From Dioscorea cayenensis subsp. rotundata (taxonomy: Eukaryota > Streptophyta > Magnoliopsida > Dioscoreales > Dioscoreaceae), in assembly GCF_009730915.1 (NCBI RefSeq), contig NC_052482.1, positions 248,001 through 312,000 on the forward strand: a DNA stretch of 64,000 nt, given 5' to 3'. Shown in pieces: positions 16,561-27,700 of this stretch. Positions within the stretch are counted from its first letter, which is position 1. Each line of letters starts with the position of its first letter. The position numbers and the translations under genes were made by a program. Below the pieces are notes generated by a model. That model saw only the letters and a list, made by a program, of their open reading frames with translations, was not told the origin of the DNA and made no database searches.

Positions 16561-17984
16561 CAAGGCATTGCAGTTGATATTTTCAATATTCCATTAAATA
16601 TTGGAAATTGACTGGTGATTATATAATGACAAAATTACCCCTCATTTTATAAAATGACCCAAATACCCTTCTAATATGCCTAGTTTTTTTTTTCCTCTCC
16701 TCCAATCCCCACCCTGCCACAACCCAGGACTAGCATTGAATTCCTGTGAATTGTGATGGTATGCTATTAATGAATGAATGAATGAATACCGGTTTCTATG
16801 CTTTGTACTGTAATAAAGTGGATAAATCACGAATTTATTAATGAATAATAGGGTTAATGAATAATGGACGACAATGTCGCTTTTTTTATATGAATACTAA
16901 ACAGATCTAAACAAGATCTGTAACCCTGGGATGTCTAATATATATACGATGATAAAAAAATATTATAAAAATCCCGGGTGAGCAGATGACGGTGAAGCGA
17001 TCTCTGAGGGGACGGATTTGAACTCATGACCTTCTCCTTATACTTTGGTGTTATACCATTGGGTTATCCAATGGTTGACTAAACTGTTTTGTATGAAACT
17101 GTTTTTTTTTTTTTAATGATTTTTCAGGGTCTTTGGAAACATTTTTCTGGATCAATAGATATATTAATAATATCTTTTGGTATGAACTAGACAATGTTTT
17201 GATGTTAAAAGAAACTGTTTTTCATATCTTCAATAAGATGACCCATTCCTGTGGATCATAGGAAATGGTAAACAGATTTTTTATTATATTGCCATTTCCT
17301 TTGGAATTATCCCTTTCAATGTTTCACATTGGTTTTATTATATGATGGTAAAACTTATTGATTTAGATATTCCACCAAGTGGAAGGAGTGCAATTTAATT
17401 ATCGGGTGTATGAAACTGAGGGCAGAGCTTTTTAAGGAGCAAATTAACTGAGACTTTTTAAAGAGATATTATTTATATACATACAAAGTCAAACAAAAGA
17501 TTAATTATTTAATTCATTTACTATTTGAATCAATCTAGTTTGTCAAAGATTTTTTTTTGTAAAATTTTTTTTTTTTATATTCGCTTGATTTTTAAGTTTG
17601 GACATAGATGAGTACCAACTCTTATAGTAAGAATTATTGCTATTATTATTAATGAATAGATAATAAGTATCTATATTTAAATAATTAATAAAAAAATATA
17701 TAAATATAGAAGTGCATAAATTATAGTGATTTACAAACATTTTAAAAAAATTAATGTTCTTTAATTTTAAAGACATGAAACATAGTTTGTGAACATTACT
17801 TATAAACTGTATTGAACTCAAATATACACTCATAAACAGTTAAAAATAAATTATTAAGTAAGAATTATAATTTTAGTTATTTTTTTTGCACTTGTGTATC
17901 ATACCATTGAGTTATGGATGGTCGGCAAAGTTCAATATAATTTTTAAATTATTAAACATTAGACATTGACATCATAATTAAAAA
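16561..17984. other. AT-rich spacer with a SINE-like remnant
   Basis: No coding sequence is supported. The stretch holds a tRNA-like remnant near 16965-17090 and otherwise AT-rich sequence up to the left end of the Mutator-like element. Confidence 0.6.
16965..17090 (-). mobile_element. tRNA-derived SINE-like remnant
   Basis: On the minus strand GAGTTCAAATCC (17025-17014) resembles a tRNA B box. TGGTATAACACC (17058-17047) sits about 22 bases upstream at the place of an A box. A T-rich tail follows after about 16965. A piece of the same unit (ATACCATTGRGTTAT on +) recurs at 17901-17915. No intact tRNA cloverleaf can be drawn, so an old SINE or tRNA pseudogene is more likely than a working tRNA gene. 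Ends are approximate. Confidence 0.35.
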
Positions 17985-18714
17985 AAAGTGAAAATTGCCA
18001 AAAAAAAAACCCTCTAAGTTTGTAAAATTGCCAAAAACACCCCGTTAGTTTTGCAATCCCTAAAAACCCCCTCCTTTTAAACACTATGTTTTTCAAACCC
18101 CCAAAGCCTGTAACAGATGTGAACGGAGTGAGTTTCAAATTTTATGGACGAAAATGCCCTTGCGATGGGGAGTCGTGGTCGCAGCCCATCTCGCGGTTTG
18201 AGAGGAAGTGGGGTGGGTTTCAGTAGGGTAAACCCCAAGAGACAAATTTATTGGAGCCGCTTTACTTTGCTTTTTTTCTCAACTCGCGTCTTGACTTTTC
18301 CATTTCAGTCGTCTCCGAGTTGTCTCTCACGTGAAGCCTCCGTAATTGGAATTTCATCGACTTTTTCCCTTTCCACCCGGTATCTCGAAGGAGAAGTCCC
18401 CCAGCAACTAGTTGGCATTTCATCGCTTTGTAATCTAAGGTATTGAGTATGGTTTTTATGTTAACTATTCCATTCTAAAGAAAGATTTTTTTCGGTTTTG
18501 TTTTGTGCTCCTGCTTTTTGTTGGAAGATATCGAAAGTCCGCAGGGGATTTCTACCGGGGTTTTGTTAGTCTGCAGGGAGATTTCTCGGCTAGGGTTTTG
18601 TTTTGTTTTTGCATTTTCAGTATGTATACACTATCGAAATAGTTTTTTCGATTCTTATGATTTGTGTAATATTTATAATGTACATTTCCCCTTTCATTTG
18701 ATATGGTTGCGTTT

Positions 18715-18895
18715 TACAAAATGAGGTTGACGCTTTAAGAAATGAGATGTTACAGTTTAAAAATTTGTTGTCTCTGCTTAAGTATTCTCGTCTCGCTTTA
18801 AGAAAAATGGGTCTCTGCTTTAACATTTGATATCTCTCGTTTAATAACCGAGAGGTTACCGCTTTAAAACCTTATATTTCCGCTTAAACTTTTTG
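18715..18895 (+). repeat. imperfect tandem repeats built on GCTTTAA
   Basis: Six or so degenerate units of about 25-30 bases, each containing CGCTTTAA, CTGCTTTAA or a close variant, lie in the left part of the Mutator-like element. A similar set with GTTTAA cores lies at 19760-19850. They may be subterminal repeats of the element. Confidence 0.5.
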
Positions 18896-18959
18896 ATCAA
18901 TCTGCATGTCGAATGTGTTGTTATTGTCGCAGCTTGTGATTATGGCGGTCAACCCTAGT

Positions 18960-19756
18960 TAATGGCCGATGCTATTTGACACCCGACTGTGGAGACCTTA
19001 GTCGAATTGAAAGATAACATGACCCCTCGACACTCGGGAGATTATTCGAAGGACACCGTTTAGCGTGCTCATCGAGTGGAAGCTATATACCAAGAGAGGG
19101 CCCTTCTTGATTCTCTTTTGCAAAGCATCGATGGTCGCACCAATAAATTCGGGATCGGGGAAAGCTCGCTGAGTTTGAGACCTCAAGATGTGGCCCTCGT
19201 TCTTGGTCTCAGCGTTGACGATGACGCAGCTTGTCTTTCGAAGAAGAAAACCATGCCAGCGTCGAAGGGCGGTATCTATCAAAAACCCTACGAGAGACAC
19301 GAGACTCCATCAAGAGCATTCCCAGTGCAACTTGTTCGACGGAGGGAGAACAAGATAATTTTGTCAAACTCCCGATGGTGTACCTCATGGGTGCGATCCC
19401 TCATCTCAAACACATCATGCTCGGTTCCGAACTGGATCGCTGATTATGTTGATGATCTACCGACCCATGGGCGATCACGCATGGGCGAGAGCGACATACA
19501 AGCTGGCTTATGGAGGATATTCCATAGCAGCTGCCCGAGTCGCAAGATAGATCGCCAGGGAAGAAGACCAACACGAGGTACATTAAGGGTTGCTCTGGCC
19601 GCGCTTAACGTCCCGGTTTTACAAGTCGACCGGAACGGGGAAGAAAGTCCGCTTTGGAAAGATCCCAAGGATCGTCGTACTACGGTGAAAGTACTTTCAC
19701 GGGAAGCAGTGACGGTAGAAACCGACTTTAGTCATCGCTCGATGGGAAAGATGTAA
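18960..19756 (+). pseudogene. plant mobile domain (PMD/MAIN-like) coding remnant
   Basis: The longest frame (from 19076, 226 codons) contains FGIGESSLSLRPQDVALVLG, which fits the conserved core of the plant mobile domain found in MULEs and in MAIN-like host proteins. Downstream, similarity continues only by changing frame: FVKLPMVYLMGAI is in a neighbouring frame (19231-19443), while VPNWIADYVDDLPTHGR returns to the first. At least two frameshifts are therefore present, and the frame upstream of 19076 is interrupted by a stop codon. It is a broken passenger or transposon gene, not a host gene. The family call is from memory of the domain pattern. Confidence 0.5.
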
Positions 19757-21525
19757 TAAATCATGGACAATGTTTAACATAAGTCTTTAATGTTTAAACA
19801 TATTATTTAGTGTTTAACTTTAGTATTTACCGTTTAAAACTTATTCTGGTGCAACTTGTTCGACAGAGGGGAAAGAGGTAATAAATCATGGACAACATTT
19901 ACAACATTTACAACGTCCTCTCAGACTTTGGACATTCACGACTCGACTCTCGTAGAACGAAACAAGTGTCTGTACATTCGAATGCTCACAACGGTTGCAT
20001 AACATGCGCATCAACTTGAACCTGCACAACGTACAACATTAAAAAAAGGTTAAACAAACACATTCATGAAAACGACTATTAATCAATGTGTCATGGTCGG
20101 ACTTAAGCGAAGATCCTGATAGTTAAACACAGAACGTAATAGTTGTACACTGACGTAATGTTCTTAAACGGTAACAAAAAGTCTTAAGTGATAAATATCA
20201 ACTCCGTCTTAAAGGATGTTTCCTGATCTCCCTCCTCTAGAGAATCCTCCGCAATCACGCGATCACGTGAAAAACTTTCTTTTCTTACCCAAGTGGAAAT
20301 GCTCGCTAATTGCTTTGCCGTCATCCATCACTGGAGAATCCTCTGCATTCAGACAATTATGCGAGTATTTCGACTTGGGCAGGAAAAGATAGTTTAACTT
20401 GTTGCGTGATTACGGCTGATTGATTCTCAAGATAAGGAAGGAGGATCACGAAACATCCTTTCAGATAGAGTTTATCTTCGAACTTTCGTCTGACTCCAAC
20501 GAATATCATACACAGGAAGCAGATGACGAGGAGGAAGAGGAGGAGGAGGATGATGAGGACGATGAGGAGTGGTTGTCCATGGGAAGGGTTCTTCCTGGTT
20601 ATTTATGGTGTGAAGTCCACAAGCAGGCTGACTCTTCATATCCGAGAAAAAAGTTGAATGCACAGTGGACCGACATTGACTGATGACAACGAACGGGTGT
20701 TCGGATATTTATGTTACCGTGTTAATTCTTATGCACGGGATACCATAACCTTGCCACCTGCCACGTGCCACCTGCCAACAATTCAGATCAAACGAAAAAG
20801 ATCACCGTTTTACGCAGAGACTTTGAGAATTTACACGTTAATATGAATAGTTATACATGTAAAGATAAAGTTAAACGGAGATGACAAGTATTAATATTTG
20901 ATGCCACACATTTCACGAGAATATGTTATACTGTGATCTTTTTCGTATTAACGTTAATATGAATAGTTATTTGATGCCACACGTTAATATACACGTTTAA
21001 TACGGTATTAATACAGGGGAAAAATACTGTTCACCCCTCGTATTAATATTCGGATTATTAAACGTTAATATGCCAACAATTCAGATCAAACGAAAAAGAT
21101 CACTGTTCACCCCTCGTAATTAACGTGTTAAACGGAGATGACTTTGAGAAGAACTTTACAACGAAATGAACTCGTTTTCAAACGGAGACGACAATGGCAC
21201 ATGCTCTGCCTCGACAATAAAATCGACTACAGCTCATTTGAAGATGAAGTGCACTTGACCAATCCGATAGAAATCAACTTCATTTTCTGTTGGAGAAACC
21301 GATTTATTTTCTGTTGATGTGATTTGGCGCTTTCCTTTCCCACCATTTTCAAGGCCAAAAATGAGATTTCACAACATGAACCCATTTGAAGTGAACGGTA
21401 GGGGGTAAAAGGGAAGTTAAACACTAACGGAAGGGGTGTCCGGGGTGTGTAAAAGTAGGAGGGGGTTTTTGGGAAGTTTTGAAAATTACGAGGGGTGAAC
21501 AGTATTTTTCCCTAAAATTTTTTTT

Positions 21526-21787
21526 AATATTTTAAAGTTCACATTTATTTGATGCCACACATTTCACGAGAATATATACATTCCCAAAAGTCCAATTTTT
21601 CGTGTTTGTTGGATTAAGATCCAATGGACATAAATCTAGTCGGACGAAAAACCGTGCTTCGTGTATCAAAGATCATCACGGTCCCCTCCCCGCTTTGGAA
21701 TCCCTAGAACTTCGCCAAAACCCTGGCATCTCTCTTGTGGTAGCACAACCCTAGAGTGTCGACAAAGAGGGAGGGAGAGGGATAGTG
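21526..21787 (+). promoter_or_regulatory. promoter and leader of the small two-helix protein gene
   Basis: This short stretch separates the right end of the Mutator-like element from the ATG at 21788. From about 21640 it becomes GC-richer and leader-like. The usable upstream region is therefore only about 260 bases unless the promoter includes element DNA. A 29-base sequence at 21547-21575 is an exact copy of one inside the element (20896-20924). Confidence 0.4.
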
Positions 21788-24700
21788 ATGGCGCTGAGGA
21801 GGGCATTGGGGTGGTCGGACGGCGAGCTGATGCGGTCGGATGCGAAGCCGTGCACTAGATTGATGAGGCACACCGCCGGAATCTCTAGCGTCTGGGGCGG
21901 CCTTTCCTTCTGGATCCTCTGTCGCCTTCACTATGGTCTGCTCTTCTTCTTCTTCTTCTTCTCGATTGAATCTCCCATTTATTGTTTTTTGTGTTGTTTC
22001 ATTTCATGCAAAGTTGTTTCTTTTCATATGTTTCTGATTATTTCAAGGTCTTGAAGATGAGAAAAATTCAATCTTTTTTTTTCTCTCTCTGGAGTACAAG
22101 TTAGGTTGAATTTTAGGCTTGGTATTTGCCATTGATGCAAAAACAGATAAGCTAATCAGTGTTTTTTTTGTGTTAGAAGTTCTCATTAAATGTACAATTT
22201 GTGCATTATGTTCTAAGAAAATGCGTCAATTTGCGGCAATGGAGACAAGTGTTCCTATCTATGGGTTCTGTCAAAGCAATACTCTCAAACTTCTTCAGTC
22301 CTGTTCTGCTTAGTTAGTGAATAATCACATCAATGACTTTATTTTTGAAAGATTAGTATGGATTGATTGTCTTGAATTTACATTACAGAGGGATTTCAAG
22401 TCTGTTGAGACTTTGAGAGATGCATATAAATTCTATGAAACTCTAGCTTTGTTTGGTTTTATTAAATTTATTATTGTAGCATAATAGATTTCTATACTAA
22501 TCTTTGAAAAGGAACATGAAACTAGAGAGGGTGGAGGAGTTGTAACTTTGCTGTATTTCCTTCTGACTAAGTATTTCTCTGATTCAAATGAGATCTTGTC
22601 CATGTCAACCCACTGACTTTCTTCCTAAGTTTTTCTAATCATCCTAATGAGATGTTCCCCAATGTTGACCTGATATCTTTCCTCGATCTTTGTTGTGCAA
22701 ACTATGAGCAGAAAAGAATTTTTAGCTGCAGTCAGTGGCTCTATCCTTTTACTCAATCTTTCTATAATTATTTTGCTTCTTGGACCTTGTGGATGTGCAT
22801 GTTCTGTTCATTGAAGCCACTGAAAAGGACACGCAGGCAGTATTGCTTTCTTTAATTTAGTGATGGATTGAGTTTTAGTTTGAAGCTGTGATTCTAATCT
22901 AGAATTACTTTGAATTATAACTGGGCTTAGAGTATGTCCTCTGATATTCTGCTTCAAAATTTTTTGTAGATGATTTCCATGCACGAGCTAACTGTTAAGC
23001 TGAAAGTAATGACAATGAACAGTGAACAAAACCCAATATGTCCACTGAATAAATTTGCAACTAGTTAAACTCATGACAAAGAACAGTGAACAAAACCCAA
23101 TATGAAACCCTTTCCAACCTGGTACATCATAAATTCCCTTGGTGTATGACTTGGTCAACAATGATCAAGTCAAAACACCAAAGAACATGATTTTAGTATG
23201 TTAGTGGGAGCTCTTGACTTGAAGACCTGTTGCAGAGAACCTGCAGACCAGGGAAGAGAGAAGAAGAAGAGAGAAGAAGAAGAGAAGAGAAAAGAAGATT
23301 CGAGAGAGAAGAAGGATAATTTGGCCAAAGATGTCCTCTCTTTCATTCCTCATTCCACTTATATGCAAATCCTTACAGAATCATAACCGAATTAATGACC
23401 TGGCATTTCATCAAACACGTGATGTGCCAGAACGTTGTGCAGGAATATCACAACCTTCTCAATTAATCTCTCTTTCCTAATTACATCATTCATCAATACT
23501 AAGTAATTAATCATTCCACAAATCCTGTATTCATCCCATCACATAGTCTTCATAAAAGTTGGGTCTCCTTCCATGATTTGGGCGCACACTTCTTCTCACA
23601 ACAGTGCCAAAGATGTCCTCTCTTTCATTCCTCATTCCACTTATATGCAAATCCTTACAGAATCATAACCGAATTAATGACCTTGCATTTCATCAAACAC
23701 GTGATGTGCCGTAACGCTGTGCGGGGAATATCACAACCTTCTCAATTAATCTCTCTTTCCCTAATTACATCATTCATCAATACTAAGTAATTAATCATTC
23801 CACAAATCTCGTATTCATCCCATCACATAGTCTTCATAAAAAGTTGGGTCTCCTTCCATGATTTGGGCGCACACTTCTTCTCACAGCAGATGCCATACCG
23901 TTGATGGAGTCAACCTCCCGTGCATCAATTTCCCTCCCTTTGAATTGTCCTTGTCCTCAAGGGCAAATTCTGGAAAAGTCTTTGTAAAAGCAACCACATC
24001 CTCCCAAGTTGCATCCTCAATAGCCTGATCCTTCCATTGAACTAATATCTCTGCAAACACTTTCCCTCCTTTAATCACCTCCCGATGTTTGAGTATTGAC
24101 TTGGCTCCAATAGTGGATGCTTGATTTATAAATTCTCCGGGTAATCCACCTGTCACCTCGGTGGAGCAGCCTTTTGAAAAGTTTGAGCTTCGACACGTGA
24201 AATACATCATGTATCTTAGCGGAGTCTCGGTAGTTTAAGTCTATAAGCCACCGCACCCACCCTTTCCTGAATTTGAAAAGGCCCAAAGAAAGCGTAGCGA
24301 GAGTTTAAAAGATGATCTTCGCGCCATGATGACTGCCTATATGGGTCAGTAGTTTAAGCCAAACCCAGTCACTGGATTGAATTGAACATCTGTTCTCCTC
24401 GAATTTGCTTGATTACGCATTCGATCTCTGAGCCTATCCGTAGATTCTCGAAGAGAGACCAAAAGTCGGGAGCGATCTTTCGAATCTCATCCACTAGCGC
24501 CACGGATGACGAACCGGCCAGTGATCGACTAGTGAGCGGAGGTGCCCTGCCCAAACACAGCTTCAAAAGGCGACATCTTAATTGCCGAATGCCACGCGGT
24601 ATTGTAGTGCCATTCCGCCCATGGCAAGTATCGAGACCATCTGCGGGGTTATCGCCGACAAAGCTTCGCAAATAGTCCTCCAAGTACCTATTGAGAACCT

Positions 24701-27700
24701 CTGTTTGGCCGTCTGTTTGAGGGTGGTAAGCACTACTGGTGGCGAGCAAAGTGCCTTGAAGGCGGAATAACTCTTGCCAGAATCCTGACATAAACACTGG
24801 ATCTCGGTCGGAGACAATCTGTGCCGGAACCCCGTGTAATTTGATCACGTCTCTAAGCATAATCTCAGCTACCTGAATGGCAGTGAATGAAGACCCCAAT
24901 GCCGAGAAGTGAGCATGCTTGGACAAGCGATCAACTACGACCATTATAGTCGTTTTTCCGTTGGACGGCGGCAGCCCTATGATGAAGTCCATCGATATGG
25001 AGTGCCAAATCTTGCCCGGAATCGGCAATGGTTGAAGCAATCCTTGGGGTGCTCGATTGAATGGCTTGATACTCTGGCAAATGGAGCATTGAGAAACATA
25101 ATCTTGTACCGATCTTCGCAGCGCTGGCCAGAAGAAATTGCTGGCAATACGCGCCAAAGTCCGGCTCACTCCCGCATGTCCCCCTGTAGGAGTTGTGTGG
25201 AATTCTGCCAACAAAAGGGGTTGTAATGCTGAATTTTCTGGAATCCATATTTTCCCTTTAAAGAAGAGCACGCCATCACGAACTGTAAATTCAGTGTGAT
25301 TTCCCGGGTCGTTGGAAACTTCTGTAATCAGTTGTAGTGTCTCAGGATGTGCTTTGTAAGTTGCACGAATCACCTCCCACAAAACTGGTTGTGGTCGCGA
25401 CTCGGCGAACAGGGCACTGCATGATACTCTGTTCAGTCTTGACAAGGCATCCGCCGGGCCGTTGAGCACACCGGGTTTATACTCTATATCAAAGTCATAC
25501 CCAACCAATTTGTAGAGCCACTTCTGTTGCTCTGGCGTTTGAATAGTTTGGTGTAATAAGGCGCGAAGACTTTGATGATCAGTTTGAACTGTGAAACGGC
25601 GCCCCAACAAGTACTGGCGCCATTTCTTGACAGCCTCGGTGATTGCCATCATCTCTCGAGCATATGTAGATGCTGCTTGCTGCCGGCCATTGAGCTGTTT
25701 GCTGAAATAAGCCAATGGATGCCCATTTTGTAACAAGACCGCGCCAATTCCCCACACCGAGATCGTCGATCCCGAATCACAAATAGTGCAGAGAAATCGA
25801 GCGGTTAGAGTACCGGGGTTCGCATTAGAGATTCTTGCAAACTCCTGAAGGCTTCAGTGGCTGCGGGCGTCCAAACGAAGGCGTCTTTCCGGAGGAGCGA
25901 TGTTAATGGAGCTGCCAATGTAGAATAATGTCGCACAAACCTTCGATAATACCCGCATAAGCCAAGAAAACCTCTTAGAGCCTTAACAGAGTGTGGAATT
26001 GGCCATTCTCTGATTGCTTGGATCTTGTTTGGATCAACAGCTACTCCTTCACCTGAAATTACATGGCCCAAATAACCCACTGAAGTACATCCAAATTCAC
26101 ATTTGGATATCTTTGCAAACAGCGAGTGAGTCCGGAGCGAGTGAGTCCGGAGGCGAGTAAATACATCTTGTAAATGTGACAGATGTGACTCCCAATCTGA
26201 ACTATAAACAAGAATGTCATCGAAGAAAATGAGCACAAATTTACGCAATACTTGCCGGAAAGTAGAGTTCATGAGAGACTGGAATGTCGAGGGTGCATTG
26301 GAGAGGCCGAACGGCATCACGAGAAATTCATAATGCCCTTCGTGTGTCTGAATGCCGTCTTCTCGATGTCACTGGGTGAATTCTAACTTTGGTGATAGCC
26401 AGCGAAGATCTAGCTCGAAAAAGACTCGGGCGCCCGACCCGATTCAGTCGAAACGACTCCTCAGCTGTTGGGATCGGGGAACCCGGTCCCTTCACCGTGA
26501 CGGCATTCAAGGCTCGGTAGTCCACACAAAACCTCCAAGTGCCATCTTTCTTCTTCACTAGAAGTCTTTGGAGAAGAAAAAAAGGGCTCGTACTCGCCAA
26601 TTATGCCCTCCACGAGCATCTACGCCCACCAATTTCTCAATCTCCGACTTCTGGAAATGAGGGTAACGGTAGGGTCGGACGTTCACCGGTGCAGCACCTG
26701 GAATCAATGGAATTCTATGGTCTTGAATTCGCACTGGTGGTAACCCTGACGGGGTTTTGAAGATGTCTTCATACTGGGAGAGTAACTCTGATATTCTGTT
26801 GGAGAAGATGACTGGTGCTGCGGGTCCAATTGAAGGATTTGGACTCAAACAAACTGATTCGACCTTGAGGTGATAAAATTGAGCTCCCCCCGCACCCGAC
26901 CTACGAATTGAAGTTGGTCGTGCTCCATTATATTGAGATTGGTTCAGCCCGTGGAGTCTGATCCTTTTACTCTCATATGTAAACTCCATCCAAAGTGCAC
27001 CATAATCAAATAAAACCGGACCCAATTGCCTCATCCATTGAACTCCTAAGACCACATCCGCACCGTAGATTGGCAACAAGAGCAAATCAACGGGGAAGAT
27101 TACGTCTCCCAGCTTAAGCTTGACTGCTGAGCACTCCCCTCCACAAGAGAGCGCGTCGCCATTGCCGACGGTGACTCGCATGTGGGTTGACGGCTGCACG
27201 GTCAAATTTAGATGTGCGGCCAGACGCGACTGAATAAAATTATTAGTCGAGCCCCCATCCACGAGTACGATCACCTCTTGACCGTTAATGGTGCCGGCGA
27301 GCTTCAAGGTCGACGGAACCATCCTTCCCATCAGAGCATGGAAGGATATGCAAGGATCATCCAAAGAAGGTGTGGTCGTTGGAGACGCTTCCTCTAACAA
27401 CGGAAAGGTCACCGGTGGCGGTTCCTCCTCTGGCGGTATCACCTCATCCCCGATCCACCATTAAGCGGAGGAAAAGAGCGGGCTTGCATTTGTGACCGGT
27501 GTAAACTTGGAGTCGCAATTGAAGCAAAGGCCCCTTCTCTCGTCGAGCAGACCATCTCGGTTGGAGTGAGTCGCTGATTGGTAATGAGGCCCGGCTCGGG
27601 ATTCGTTGAGGCGCAATCGGCGCTATCGATCGAGGAAAAGGTGATCGAGTGAAGGTGGATCGCTCAGCCAGGATTTTATCTTCAACAAGCTTAGCCATCC

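Larger units (their letters stand above)
17985..21525. mobile_element. decayed Mutator-like DNA transposon (long imperfect terminal inverted repeats)
   Basis: The two ends are recognisable inverted copies. The left end (about 17985-18130) reads ...CCAAAAACACCCCGTTAG... with CCCCCTCCTTTTAAACACT. The right end, reverse-complemented from 21525, reads CACCCCTCGTAATTTTC, CCCCCTCC and CCTTCCGTTAGTGTTTAA. The interior carries remains of a plant mobile domain reading frame, imperfect repeats built on GCTTTAA or GTTTAA (18715-18890 and 19760-19850), an acidic Asp/Glu-rich frame (20420-20683) and extra copies of the end sequence near 21015 and 21090. I find no intact transposase. The flanks are too AT-rich to name a target duplication. 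Long inverted repeats plus mobile-domain coding suggest a MULE; other TIR families are not excluded. Confidence 0.55.

Noticed and set aside
17010-17085. A functional tRNA gene
   Set aside because: B-box-like and A-box-like motifs are present, but acceptor and anticodon stems do not pair.
20420-20683. Acidic 87-codon frame as a host gene
   Set aside because: It lies inside the Mutator-like element and the Asp/Glu run comes from a GAG/GAT-rich simple repeat.
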